Notes: generated by a model not told the origin, from the sequence alone. A DNA stretch of 37,066 bases from Sphingomonadales bacterium (GCA_028871475.1 JAGWMZ010000036.1:1-37066); one strand, 5' to 3'; numbered from the stretch's first letter, positions 26,801 through 34,137 are shown. Numbers and translations: made by a program.

Positions 26801-28169
26801 GCCGCTCCCCGTCACGACCTATCGCGCGGGGCAGATTTCCGAGGCTTTCCGCCTGATGCAGTCGGCGGGCCACGTCGGCAAGATCGTGGTCAGCGCGCCG
26901 CAGCGTGAAGGCGTGCCGAGCCTCTCGGCCAAGCCTTTCAAGCCGGGCAAGGGTGTGCAGCTCATCGTGGGCGGAACACGCGGCTTTGGTCTGGCGACAG
27001 CCTTGTGGCTGGCCGGCAAGGGCGCGGAGAAGATCGTCGTCGCGAGCCGCGCAGGCACGATTGATGCTGCCTCGCTGCCCGTCGTCGAAAGGCTGCGCGC
27101 GCAGGGTATGGTGTTCGAGGCTGCCGCGCTCGATGTCACCGATGCCGCTGCTGTCAAGGCACTGGTCGGTCAGATCGACGTCAAGCACGGGCCGATCAGC
27201 GGTGTATGGCATACTGCCGTCACCCTGTCGGACGGTATGCTTGACGGGCTGAATCAGGCCACACTGGGCAAGGTGCTGGCGCCCAAGGTGGCGGGTGCTG
27301 ACAATCTGCATCAGGCGACGCTCGCACAGCCGCTGAAACAGTTCGTCATGTTCTCCTCGGCCTCGGCGCTGATCGGCAACCCGGGGCAAGGTGCCTATGC
27401 GGCGGCCAATGGCTGGCTGGAAGGTCTGGCGCGGCGCAGGCGGGCTGAAGGGCGTCCGGCGCTGGCCGTGCAATGGGGCGCCATCGCGGACGTGGGCCTG
27501 CTGGCCGACCGTGGCGATACGCTCGAGAGCCTCAGCCGCATCGCGGGCGTCACGGGCATGCAGTCCGCCGACGCACTGGCGCGGCTCGACAAGGTGCTCT
27601 CGCTGTCGGCGAGCCTGACTGATCCGGTCGTGGCCATTTCCGACTTTGCCGAGGCAGGCGCGCTCTTCTCGCTGCCGGTTCCGGCCTCGCCGGCCTTTGC
27701 ACGGCATTTCTCGGTACGTGGCTCCTCTGTGGCGAGCAGCGGGCAGAGCCTTGCTGAAATGGTCGCCGGGCTCGACGAGGCCGAGGCGCTCAAGGTCGTG
27801 GTGACCATGCTGGCGGAGGAGGCGGCGGCGATCATGCGCCTCGCCGTGGCTGATGTGGACATCGACGCCTCGATCGACTCACTCGGTATGGACTCGCTCA
27901 TGGCGCTCGAATTGCGTATGGGGATCGAGAACCGCTACAAGATCGAGCTGCCGATGATGGCGATCAGCGCTGTGGGCAATCTGCGCGAGCTGGGCCAGCG
28001 CGTGCTGGTGATTGCTCGCGGCTCGGGCGAAGCTGCGGCGCCGACCGGTCTGAGCGACACGGAAAGCGCGCTGATCGCGATCCATGGGGGCGGCGACGTC
28101 GTGGCGAACACTACGACCCAGCCTGCCGAACCAAAAACGGTGAAAGAAGGAGCATCTCCGCGTGGCTGA
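20820..28169 (+). CDS. rkpA: Fully reducing type I polyketide/fatty-acid synthase, RkpA-like
   Basis: One 2,449-residue chain carries a full set of fatty-acid domains. KS (about 10-430): DTACSSSL with Cys179, VEAHGTGT with His312, SNIGHLEP with His350. AT (about 525-860): GHSVGE with Ser619, YPYHSA with His723. DH (about 895-1150): DHVVGGEIVVP with His919, HPASVDASFHG with Asp1083. A long middle region (about 1180-1680) looks like decayed methyltransferase and ketoreductase halves. ER (about 1700-2020): IHGGAGGVGLAA near 1850. KR (about 2045-2240): LIVGGTRGFGLA and Tyr2193. ACP (about 2330-2400): DSLGMDSLMALELR with the phosphopantetheine Ser2359. No thioesterase. This order equals rhizobial RkpA, animal FAS and fungal reducing PKS, so it should make a saturated acyl chain on its ACP. 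The GTG at 20820 is chosen; an in-frame GTG at 20754 adds 22 residues. Confidence 0.9.
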   Translation: MTSRRDTVVETAIVGAACRLPGAPNEAAFREVLNSGAFTVSKAPEGRWHGELAFHPGKNTAGSAYTFAGGFLPTPYDFDIGVFGMSPREAVQVDPQQRLLAELVWEALENARIAPADIAGKEVGVYIGVSALDHANLFGGDPGAIESHFMTGNTLSIVANRISYLFDLKGPSFIVDTACSSSLVAVEKALTDLRSGRVDTAIVGGVNMLLSPAAFVGFSRAQMLSPTGACRPFSAKGDGYVRSEGGVVFILQRSDIADPGAIRALIKGAAINSDGRTSGIALPGLDGQRSLLERTYADAGVAPDDLAFVEAHGTGTIVGDPIEATAIGTVLGKPRKKPLPMGSVKSNIGHLEPASGVAGMMKALIALEQRVYPATLHLDSLNPHVDFGALNLQPATKPVPLGDGVLHCGVSSFGFGGTNAHVVLSSPPPVAVKAAETAPDALVLSSHCKDSLAQLAGAYADRLEKGVSPAALAHAALNGRALMRQRAVLPLTDGTTMAGQLRALAEGQKLKGSRLATGTALSGTVKVCFVYNGNGSQWVGMGRDAYRANPVFRKAFDAADAAFMALGHEGLAEAMHADDLAEKLELAVWAQPLIFAIQVGLTAALADKGLTPSMVLGHSVGEISAAYAAGIITLDQAARILMARADSQEAVHNAGTMAAMAANRATIADLIRSSGLEDLDIAADNGPSSVTISGTDAAVAAFMRLARKNRIAGRQLDIAYPYHSALLEGIEGAFHAELGKIIPGAGTVPMISTVTGNLLMGEAFDSAYWWQNIRHEVMFSRAVRTAAERGANLFIEVGPRMILCSAMTGTVEAAGFTGRALHSLSDGAGHDGDPVTDILTRAIANGFEPARHPVGVDRSIDLPTYPWQRKTYAYTPTSAALNVHGNSARHPLIGGRLAQGVPEWRNVLDAHLVPYLADHVVGGEIVVPATALAEMTLAVAAELWPESGVCVEDFDILQPLVVGAEEQREISTRLTMDPATVEIWSRPRFSADEWILHARGRIGKAPVLRGHAPQMTEVTVAHADPAAIYRKASFSDIDYGPTFALLQSLSRQGEEIVETTLSVPEPSTGAYKRPQVLHPASVDASFHGLFDFVTEGDESTKTWLPIRFERLTVWTPGADVTDVTIVVDKSGEQLKTITLWMRNSAGRTVARLDRALLRAVARLEKPELQGVYHLSTPPAGLAAAPSLAALAQGWFETTTLPGQSDGWLLLHAHMRAAAVEALRALADKDGQLDLAALLDPPALAAKGGRPPEQRGWIGDLLLELINGGDVVQAGERLTLADSHIPDAAMILASCAAEFPEAAADLALSALAAENLPALLRGETVAPPRARILARHDSASLRLKPAVDGLIACLSAVAARIGADHPRHVHVVVAEQDGEAVMAALTDPVASGLMSGALAGRLRLSIAAADSHAAERLARAMPAAGQWEIIDLSKPQAATADVLLLCAPAERRMAAQEASALARLLRAGGVWIAAQPAMDSLVAFQRGTAPADARQEEGVTLAPMLKELPELSGIVTLGQFDEGLVVHIGERRVEAGAQDQLACVPVMGEGQMAVQAPALGQLLAAAGWSKQADAVNRLLVVEDGSIAQMASCIDALRTMLFAARSEEPRPHLWVVVSEQGDHGAARVAAMRSFTRVAMNEMADMDIRFIEIAAAVPQETLTAGLSEILRHPGREREWCVTPQGVTSARLLAGLPLASEPAMSAMRLHFPRPGQLENFQWIEAERYTPPTGHIEVELVATGLNFRDVMLAMGLLFDDVLDEGLAGAVYGLECAGRVVAIGEGVHGFALGDMVMGFGQNSFASHAIGPQEAFVAVPEGVSPEAAAGLPVAFYTAWYALVELARLRAGETVLIHGGAGGVGLAATQIARAMGATVISTVSSPDKAALARLYGANHIYDSRSLDFVDEVRELHGGADVVLNSLSGEAMRGSVKVLRSRGRFIELGKRDYVANSLLALRPFRRNLSYFGVDVDQILALDPELTGVGLAAIAEGFADGTYMPLPVTTYRAGQISEAFRLMQSAGHVGKIVVSAPQREGVPSLSAKPFKPGKGVQLIVGGTRGFGLATALWLAGKGAEKIVVASRAGTIDAASLPVVERLRAQGMVFEAAALDVTDAAAVKALVGQIDVKHGPISGVWHTAVTLSDGMLDGLNQATLGKVLAPKVAGADNLHQATLAQPLKQFVMFSSASALIGNPGQGAYAAANGWLEGLARRRRAEGRPALAVQWGAIADVGLLADRGDTLESLSRIAGVTGMQSADALARLDKVLSLSASLTDPVVAISDFAEAGALFSLPVPASPAFARHFSVRGSSVASSGQSLAEMVAGLDEAEALKVVVTMLAEEAAAIMRLAVADVDIDASIDSLGMDSLMALELRMGIENRYKIELPMMAISAVGNLRELGQRVLVIARGSGEAAAPTGLSDTESALIAIHGGGDVVANTTTQPAEPKTVKEGASPRG

Positions 28170-29565
28170 CGACAACCACCCCCGTCGACTGAGCCGCGAC
28201 ATGCGCTCGGCGCTGATCGCGGGTGTGAAAAAGGCCACCACCTCGCCTTCGGGCCTGCTGGGAGGGATTCTGGGCACGGGGCGCAAAAAGGCGCCCAGTT
28301 TCGAGGATCTGCCCGGTTTCGAGGCGATCCGTCTGCAGCAAAGTCTGGCCGGCAAGATCGGCATTCCAGTGCCCTTCTACCGCCTGCATGAGGCCAAGGC
28401 GGGCACAGATACGGTGATCGATGGCCAGCCCTGCACCAATTTCACCTCCTATGACTATCTGGGCCTGAACGCGCATCCCAGAATCGTGGCCGCCGTGTCA
28501 GAGGCCGCCGCGCAATGGGGAACCAGCGTTTCGGCAAGCCGCCTGACCTCGGGCGAGCGTGCCGTGCATCGCCAGTTCGAGGGCGAGATCGCCAGCCTTT
28601 ACGGTCAGGAAGACGCGCTGCTCTTCGTCTCGGGCCATGCCACCAATGTGACGACCATCGGTACGATGATGGGCGAGGGCGATCTCATCATCCATGACTC
28701 ACTGGCGCACAACAGCATCGTGGTGGGTGCACAACTTTCGGGCGCGCACCGCGTCAACTTCCCGCACAATGACATCGAGGCGCTCGATCGCCTGCTGGGC
28801 CAGCTGCGCGGCCAGTTCCGCCATTGCCTGATCGTCACCGAGGGCCTCTTCTCGATGGATGGCGACGGGCCCGATCTGGCGCGTCTGGTCGAGGTGAAGA
28901 GCCGCCATTCGGCATGGCTGATGGTCGATGAGGCCCACTCGCTGGGCGTGCTTGGCAAGACTGGGCGCGGATTGTTCGAACATGCCGGTGTCGATCCGCA
29001 CGAAGTCGATATCTGGATGGGCACGCTGTCCAAGACACTGGTGTCCTGCGGCGGCTATATTGCGGGTCCGCGCTCGCTGATCGATTTTCTGAAATATCGC
29101 GCGCCGGGGATGGTTTATTCGGTTGGTCTGCCGGCGACAGCGACGGTGGCAGCCTTGACTGCGCTCGACCTGATGCTGAGCGAATCCGAGCGTGTGGCCT
29201 CGCTTCAGGCCAATGGCGGGCGTTTTCTGGCCAAGGCAAAATCGGCGGGCCTCGATGTTGGCGAGAGTTGGGGTCTGGCGGTGACGCCGGTGGTGCTCGG
29301 CGACAGTTTGCAGACGGTGATGCTGTCTGAGCGGTTGCTGGAGCGTGGTTATGCCACCGTGCCGGTGCTGCCGCCGGGGGTGCCGGAAAAGGCGGCGCGC
29401 ATTCGCTTCTTCATCTCAGCAGGCCATGCGGCAGAGCAGATTGACGGGGTGATCGACACGCTGGTGGCAGAAAGGATGCAGCTGTCGCGCTCTGGCGTAA
29501 CACTGGCCAGCATTGCGAAAAACACCATTCTCCAGCGGTTGCAGGCGCTGGAAGACGAGGAATGA
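28162..29565 (+). CDS. rkpG: Alpha-oxoamine synthase (RkpG/BioF/serine palmitoyltransferase-like)
   Basis: A PLP-dependent enzyme of the alpha-oxoamine synthase family: NFTSYDYLGLNAHPRI, GTSVSASRLTSGERAVH, the PLP-stacking and ring-nitrogen residues in SGHATNV and MVDEAHSLGVLG (Asp256, His259), and TLSKTLVSCGGY with the Schiff-base Lys291. Such enzymes condense an acyl thioester with an amino acid, releasing CO2. It is 467 residues, with about 65 more at the N-terminus than BioF. The GTG start lies inside the end of the PKS gene (8-base overlap) with AGGAG upstream, so it is co-translated. It very probably off-loads the PKS acyl chain, since the PKS has no thioesterase. Which amino acid is used is unknown. 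Confidence 0.9.
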   Translation: MADDNHPRRLSRDMRSALIAGVKKATTSPSGLLGGILGTGRKKAPSFEDLPGFEAIRLQQSLAGKIGIPVPFYRLHEAKAGTDTVIDGQPCTNFTSYDYLGLNAHPRIVAAVSEAAAQWGTSVSASRLTSGERAVHRQFEGEIASLYGQEDALLFVSGHATNVTTIGTMMGEGDLIIHDSLAHNSIVVGAQLSGAHRVNFPHNDIEALDRLLGQLRGQFRHCLIVTEGLFSMDGDGPDLARLVEVKSRHSAWLMVDEAHSLGVLGKTGRGLFEHAGVDPHEVDIWMGTLSKTLVSCGGYIAGPRSLIDFLKYRAPGMVYSVGLPATATVAALTALDLMLSESERVASLQANGGRFLAKAKSAGLDVGESWGLAVTPVVLGDSLQTVMLSERLLERGYATVPVLPPGVPEKAARIRFFISAGHAAEQIDGVIDTLVAERMQLSRSGVTLASIAKNTILQRLQALEDEE

Positions 29566-30320
29566 GCGAGCCTAAGAGCGCGATCGTCACCGGTGCATCA
29601 AGCGGGATTGGCCGCGCTATTGCGCTGGAACTGGCGAAAGCCGGATGGCGTTTGGGGCTGGTGGGCCGCGATGCTGTGCGGTTGGCTGACGTGGCGCGCG
29701 CCTGTGGAGGTGACGTGAGTACAGCCGCGCTCGACATGCGCGATAAGGCCGGGTTTGCTGAATTTGTCGCGAAGTTTGGTGCGCTTGATCTCTACATCTC
29801 GAACCATGGTATTCTCGACGGTCGCAGAGAGGGACAGATCGTTGAAACAGGCAGCGTCGCGGATGAAGTTCTGGCCATCAATTTGACATCGGCCATCGCA
29901 GCCTTGCATGAAGTGCTGCTGGTGATGCAGGGGCGTGGTAAGGGGCAGATCGTTCTAGTCTCTTCACTCGGTGGCCTTTCACCCCTGCCCGACGCGCCGG
30001 CATATTCGGCCAGCAAGGCAGGCCTGGTGATGTATGGCCTGTCGCTCCGCGAAGCTTTGCGCGGCACAGGGGTGGGCGTTTCGGTGTGCTGCCCGGGCTA
30101 TGTTTCCTCCCCCATGCAGAGCAAGCATTTGGGGCACCGGCCGCATGAGATTACGCCGGAAGATGCGGCAAGGCGCATCGTGAAGGGGGCGCTGGCGAAC
30201 AAGCGATTGTTTGGCTTTCCAGCTCCTCTTTGGCCTGAGGCGCTGTTCTCGCTTCTGGTGCCCGCGGGGGTACTGCGATGGTTTAACGGCAAATTGCGGT
30301 TTACGGTGGGGAAGGGGTGA
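29562..30320 (+). CDS. rkpH: Short-chain dehydrogenase/reductase (RkpH-like)
   Basis: A classical SDR of 252 residues: AIVTGASSGIGRAIALELAK (TGxxxGIG), the SNHGIL segment in place of NNAG, LVSSLGGLSPLPDAPAYSAS with Ser near 140 and Tyr-X3-Lys (YSASK), then PGYVSSPM. It overlaps the oxoamine synthase gene by four bases (ATGA), so it belongs to the same pathway. By analogy with 3-ketosphinganine reductase and RkpH it should reduce the keto group of the amino-ketone to an alcohol. A hydrophobic C-terminal stretch (PLWPEALFSLLVPAGVLRWF) suggests membrane contact, as expected for a lipid substrate. Confidence 0.9.
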   Translation: MSEPKSAIVTGASSGIGRAIALELAKAGWRLGLVGRDAVRLADVARACGGDVSTAALDMRDKAGFAEFVAKFGALDLYISNHGILDGRREGQIVETGSVADEVLAINLTSAIAALHEVLLVMQGRGKGQIVLVSSLGGLSPLPDAPAYSASKAGLVMYGLSLREALRGTGVGVSVCCPGYVSSPMQSKHLGHRPHEITPEDAARRIVKGALANKRLFGFPAPLWPEALFSLLVPAGVLRWFNGKLRFTVGKG

Positions 30321-30392
30321 TTTAATATATATGTGGACACCGTCACTGGATGTTTGATTTCACGTAGTCATGGAGTTTGGCTCTTCGGGGGT

Positions 30393-31259
30393 ATGATGTT
30401 TAATATAAGTAAAGCTCTGCAAGCCGTTATTGGGCCATTATTGCGGCAAGAGGCGAAGTTTTTTCGCCAATATGTTGGCGATAGTACTGTATTAATGACA
30501 ACCAATGATGAGTTGTTTATCTACCTGGATGGTAATGACGCCAGCCTGACGCCTTCCATGCTTCGTGAAAGGACTTGGGAACCACAAATTTCATACTGGC
30601 TGGAATCAGTACTTCGTAGTGGAGATTGCTTTGTTGATATTGGTGGCAATAACGGCATTCACGCTTTGCGTGCAGGGCGAAAGGTCGGCTCCACTGGTCA
30701 AATTATTGTTTTTGAACCCCAAGACCGTCTGGCCGGTTTGATCGAGCGAAGTGCTGCGGCAAACTTGATGATCTACAATTTCCACGTCCGTCGGACGGCG
30801 CTTGGTGCCGAGGAGGGGGTGATCCGTCTTGGTAAATTTGCTCATCTGACCGGGTCCGCAACGGTTACACCAAATGAACTGATTGCTGAATACGTCGATG
30901 TACCTTTGGCGCCACTACCACATGCACTTGATCAATTGGCCACACAAATAGGACGTTCGTGCGAACCCGAGGTCATAAAGATAGATGTCGAAGGTTTTGA
31001 ATACGCTGTTTGGGACGGCATGAAGGAGTGGGCGCGAGAGAAGCAACGCCTGGCGATTGTCCTTGAATATTCACCAGTCAGTTATACGCATTGTGGGCGT
31101 GATCCCGTGGCCTTGCTGCAGGAATTTTCTGATTATGGCTTCCAGGTTGAGCAATTGCTTTGGAGCGGGAAAACCAAAAAACTCATCAGTGCCGATTACG
31201 CCCGGCTTGGAAGCGCGCAGAGGCAGTTCGATATTGTTTTGAGCAAAGGCAATTTTTGA
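30393..31259 (+). CDS. FkbM-family methyltransferase 1
   Basis: SAM motif I is DCFVDIGGNNGIHALRAGRK, followed by IIVFEPQDRL, and the family signature VIKIDVEGFEYAVWDGM occurs near the C-terminal third. FkbM enzymes O-methylate sugars or polyketides; in surface-polysaccharide loci they usually cap or decorate the glycan. The start is uncertain: ATGs at 30393 and 30396, or a GTG at 30333 without a ribosome-binding site. From here on the DNA is visibly less GC-rich than the PKS operon just upstream. A second FkbM gene lies at 32047. Confidence 0.88.
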   Translation: MMFNISKALQAVIGPLLRQEAKFFRQYVGDSTVLMTTNDELFIYLDGNDASLTPSMLRERTWEPQISYWLESVLRSGDCFVDIGGNNGIHALRAGRKVGSTGQIIVFEPQDRLAGLIERSAAANLMIYNFHVRRTALGAEEGVIRLGKFAHLTGSATVTPNELIAEYVDVPLAPLPHALDQLATQIGRSCEPEVIKIDVEGFEYAVWDGMKEWAREKQRLAIVLEYSPVSYTHCGRDPVALLQEFSDYGFQVEQLLWSGKTKKLISADYARLGSAQRQFDIVLSKGNF

Positions 31260-31324
31260 GAGATCGTTCGACAGTTTTCAAAAATTGACAAAGCCAATAA
31301 TATCACTGCTTTTATTGAAGTAGT

Positions 31325-31364
31325 CCTGCAAACGCGACTCCTTTAAGTTTGTCGCATTTGCAGG
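31325..31364. terminator. Long inverted repeat between convergent genes
   Basis: CCTGCAAACGCGAC and GTCGCATTTGCAGG pair over 14 bases with one mismatch around a 12-base loop. The kpsT stop codon (31343-31345) lies in the loop, so the stem includes the last codons of kpsT. It sits where FkbM gene 1 and kpsT transcripts converge and could terminate both, but no clear T-run follows on either strand. Confidence 0.45.
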
Positions 31365-32005
31365 GAGTGATGAACTTCACAAGCTTCAGCAACGGTATCA
31401 AAAAAAACTAACGCCCCGCTGTACAGAACGGCTCCGCGTTTGCAGTATTGCTCCAGCATATAAGGGTCATGAGACGTCATGATGAGCGTACCATTATCCC
31501 GGCGCGCCATCAATTCCTCTTCACAGCGTTTCCGGAAGCGAACATCGCCGGCAGCAGCGACTTCGTCCACGAGATAGCAATCAAACGAAATGGCAAGCGA
31601 GATGCCAAAGGCGAGGCGAGAGGTCATGCCTGAGGAATAGGTCGAAACTGGCTGCCGCAAATAAACTCCCAACTGGGCAAAATCCTCGACATAAGCCAGA
31701 ACCGCCTCTTCGTCGTGTTCGTAGATTCGGGCGATGAAGCGAGCATTGTCGGCGCCAGTCATCCCAGGATCGAAGCAACTGGTGAACCCGATCGGCCAGG
31801 ATGTACGAAATGAGCGCTTAACCCGCCCGCTTGTCGGGTATTCCACACCGGCGATAAGTCGCAGCAAAGTCGACTTTCCTGCCCCATTGGCGCCGCATAT
31901 TGCCAGACTTTCACCGGGCTGGATGGAGAAGGAAAGATTGCTGAACACGCGACGCTTTAGGCCGCGGGTGTGATAGGTCTTCGAGACGTTATGGAATTCG
32001 ATCAT
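31343..32005 (-). CDS. kpsT: Capsule export ABC transporter ATPase (KpsT/BexA/CtrA-like)
   Basis: The 220-residue ATPase has Walker A GANGAGKST (38-46), the signature STYSSGMTSRLAFGIS, Walker B with DCYLVDEVAAAGD and a switch His in MTSHDPYML. The YHTRGLKRRVFSNLSFSI opening and RTSWPIGFTSCFDPGMTGADN are typical of KpsT/BexA/CtrD. It powers export of polysaccharide through the KpsM-type permease encoded at 34.1 kb. It is read in the opposite direction to every neighbour from 30.4 to 36.1 kb, which is unusual, as kpsM and kpsT normally sit side by side. Confidence 0.93.
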   Translation of the reverse strand: MIEFHNVSKTYHTRGLKRRVFSNLSFSIQPGESLAICGANGAGKSTLLRLIAGVEYPTSGRVKRSFRTSWPIGFTSCFDPGMTGADNARFIARIYEHDEEAVLAYVEDFAQLGVYLRQPVSTYSSGMTSRLAFGISLAISFDCYLVDEVAAAGDVRFRKRCEEELMARRDNGTLIMTSHDPYMLEQYCKRGAVLYSGALVFFDTVAEACEVHHSLQMRQT

Positions 32006-32046
32006 GCGGAAACGCCTGCTGATAGCTGGCGAAATGTCAAGGCTTC

Positions 32047-33030
32047 ATGTCGATTCATCGCAAGGATGGCAGCGAGGGACAATATCCGTTTTACCCTTGG
32101 AAGGCTCGGTGCTATCGGCACTGGATGTTCCTAAAACGGCTTCTCCCATCATTTGCCAAGACTCGTCAGCGCCGATCACTGCCCGGTCCACGTCGCCCTC
32201 TCGTTTCGATCCACGATCTTCATCTTCCCATGCGGGGTGACAATGAGGCTTTGATCCGTGGTTTATGTCAGACGGCCTATGTCGGCGATTATCAGGCGTT
32301 ATGTCGAATTCTTGGCCGCTATAAGATGTACGTTGATACCCGTGACGTCGGTCTCTCCGCTCATCTCATGCTCGAAGGCTTCTGGGAGATGTGGGTCACT
32401 CATGTGATCAGCTCGCTCGTCCGGGAAGGGGCCACAGTCGCCGATATCGGTGCTAATCTGGGATATTATACAATTATTCTGGCCGAACTGGTCGGCCCTA
32501 ACGGCCATGTACACGCATTTGAACCAAATCCGCATCTTGCTGGCTTGCTGGCCAAGAACGTGTTTGTAAACGGGTTTGAGCAGCGGGCGAGTGTACATCG
32601 AATGGGGCTGGCCGACCGGATCGATCAGGAAATGATCCTAATTGCCAAACAGGATGATCCGAAAAACGGCTACATGACGCCATATATGGATGATTTGACG
32701 CAAGATGTCGTCCATGTGCTGAGCACCCGCCTTGATTCTCGCGTCGACTGGGAAACGATCGAATTTGCCAAAATCGACGTTGAAGGAGCCGAGCAGTTGG
32801 TATGGGCTGGCATGCAGGGCCTGCTGGACAATGGTTGCATGAAAACCGTTCTGCTTGAATTCACACCGGACCGATATGATGATCCAAAGGCTTTTCTCGA
32901 CTCAATGATGAAGCCGGGCTTTGCACTGAGTAGGATTGATTATAATTTTGGAATTGTGGAAGTGACGCCGCAACAAATTTTGAATAATTTTGCTGCGAAT
33001 GAAGATATAATGCTGATTCTGAGGCGTTAA
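32047..33030 (+). CDS. FkbM-family methyltransferase 2
   Basis: SAM motif I VADIGANLGYYTIILAELVG and HAFEPNPHLAGLL, with AKIDVEGAEQLVWAGM near the end, place this in the FkbM family. The 110-residue N-terminal part includes VGDYQALCRILGRYKMYVDT and SAHLMLEGFWEMWVT, as found in cell-surface FkbM proteins. Together with the first FkbM gene it suggests two methylations of the capsule or terminal sugar. The ATG at 32047 has AAGG five bases upstream; kpsT starts 41 bases away in the opposite direction. A second candidate start is ATG 32125. Confidence 0.9.
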   Translation: MSIHRKDGSEGQYPFYPWKARCYRHWMFLKRLLPSFAKTRQRRSLPGPRRPLVSIHDLHLPMRGDNEALIRGLCQTAYVGDYQALCRILGRYKMYVDTRDVGLSAHLMLEGFWEMWVTHVISSLVREGATVADIGANLGYYTIILAELVGPNGHVHAFEPNPHLAGLLAKNVFVNGFEQRASVHRMGLADRIDQEMILIAKQDDPKNGYMTPYMDDLTQDVVHVLSTRLDSRVDWETIEFAKIDVEGAEQLVWAGMQGLLDNGCMKTVLLEFTPDRYDDPKAFLDSMMKPGFALSRIDYNFGIVEVTPQQILNNFAANEDIMLILRR

Positions 33031-33031
33031 G

Positions 33032-34135
33032 ATGCGTGACGTCGATCCATTTTGCTTTTTTTTCGCTCATGCAAGCGCCATACGCGGATATGGTGGACAA
33101 AATCGCTCGCCCGATCCGCAGTACTGTTTCCACACGCATTATCTCGATGTCCGTCCCGGCAGGGCGCGATATGAGTTGCGACTGACGGGAGCGCGGTCTT
33201 CGCAGGGACAATTGACCGTGCGCGTACATGCTTTGAAGCCGTCGACCGGGGCAAATGCAACTCTCGTTGCAGGCACGCGTTTGGAACTGACACTGGACAG
33301 AAAGGACGATCTTGTCGTTTCTGTTCGATTTCATGCGTTACGCGACGTCGCGTACGCATTTTATGGTTTTTTTTCCGAATATAGCGATCTCACGGTCGAC
33401 GGTCTGTCGGTGATTCTTGATGAGCCCGAAGGGGAAGAAGACGATTATTTCGAGCCGCCAGTGTCAGCCATGTTGGGGCACGATGGCCCCAGCGAGGTTC
33501 GGCCAGCGAACGCATTGATCCATTATGACATCTTGGAGAAAAGCAATCCGGTCTCACAAGACTGCACGTGGGACCAGCTGCCTGAACTGGCAGGCGATCC
33601 GGCAAGTAGCGCACCGCTCGAGACATATCTGACACAATGGCGTGAAGATGTGTGCCTGGCAGCGATGACCGCCTATGGAGCGGTCATTTCCGGCTTGGAT
33701 GGCTGGGTGATCGGGCCTGTCAGCCAGGCCATGTGCGACCATTTCGATAACTCGCCTTTTACGATCCGTTTTATCGAAAATCAGTTCGGTAAGGTAGACC
33801 GCAACGAATTTGCCGATTTCTTGCTGTGGCCCGAAGGCCCATCAGAAGACATTGCGTTGGATGAGCGATGGTCACAGGTTAAAATCTGGCTAGAAAAGCT
33901 CAAATTCGGTGGACTGGCGATTGTCGGTCTGCGCTACAGGCATGTTGATGTTTTAATGAGCAGTTCGATCGCTGCGGAACACAATGGCTTGACGCGTAAT
34001 GAGATTGGCCAATGGGCCTTGCGTCTGATTGGGAGTGGTTTTTCGGTCGCTCCTTTGGCATACGCTGATTCTCCAGATCTGGCCGTTGGCGAGGATCAGC
34101 GGGCAGCGTTTGTGTTGGTCGTGAGAAGGCAATGA
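33032..34135 (+). CDS. Unrecognised two-part protein in the capsule export operon
   Basis: I do not recognise a family. The N-terminal 120 residues look like a beta-sandwich (alternating strands YCFHTHYLDVRPGRARYEL, GQLTVRVHALKP, RLELTLDRKDDLVVSVRFHA), followed by an acidic linker (DEPEGEEDDYFE). The C-terminal half (about 170-367) is mixed alpha/beta, with WSQVKIWLEKLKFGGLAIVG resembling the late GGL strand of class I methyltransferases but no glycine-rich SAM motif. There is no signal peptide or membrane segment, so it is probably cytoplasmic. It starts one base after FkbM gene 2, with GAGG upstream, and overlaps kpsM by a few bases or abuts it, so it belongs to the export operon. It might bind or modify glycan before export. 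Confidence 0.85.
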   Translation: MRDVDPFCFFFAHASAIRGYGGQNRSPDPQYCFHTHYLDVRPGRARYELRLTGARSSQGQLTVRVHALKPSTGANATLVAGTRLELTLDRKDDLVVSVRFHALRDVAYAFYGFFSEYSDLTVDGLSVILDEPEGEEDDYFEPPVSAMLGHDGPSEVRPANALIHYDILEKSNPVSQDCTWDQLPELAGDPASSAPLETYLTQWREDVCLAAMTAYGAVISGLDGWVIGPVSQAMCDHFDNSPFTIRFIENQFGKVDRNEFADFLLWPEGPSEDIALDERWSQVKIWLEKLKFGGLAIVGLRYRHVDVLMSSSIAAEHNGLTRNEIGQWALRLIGSGFSVAPLAYADSPDLAVGEDQRAAFVLVVRRQ

Positions 34136-34137
34136 CG

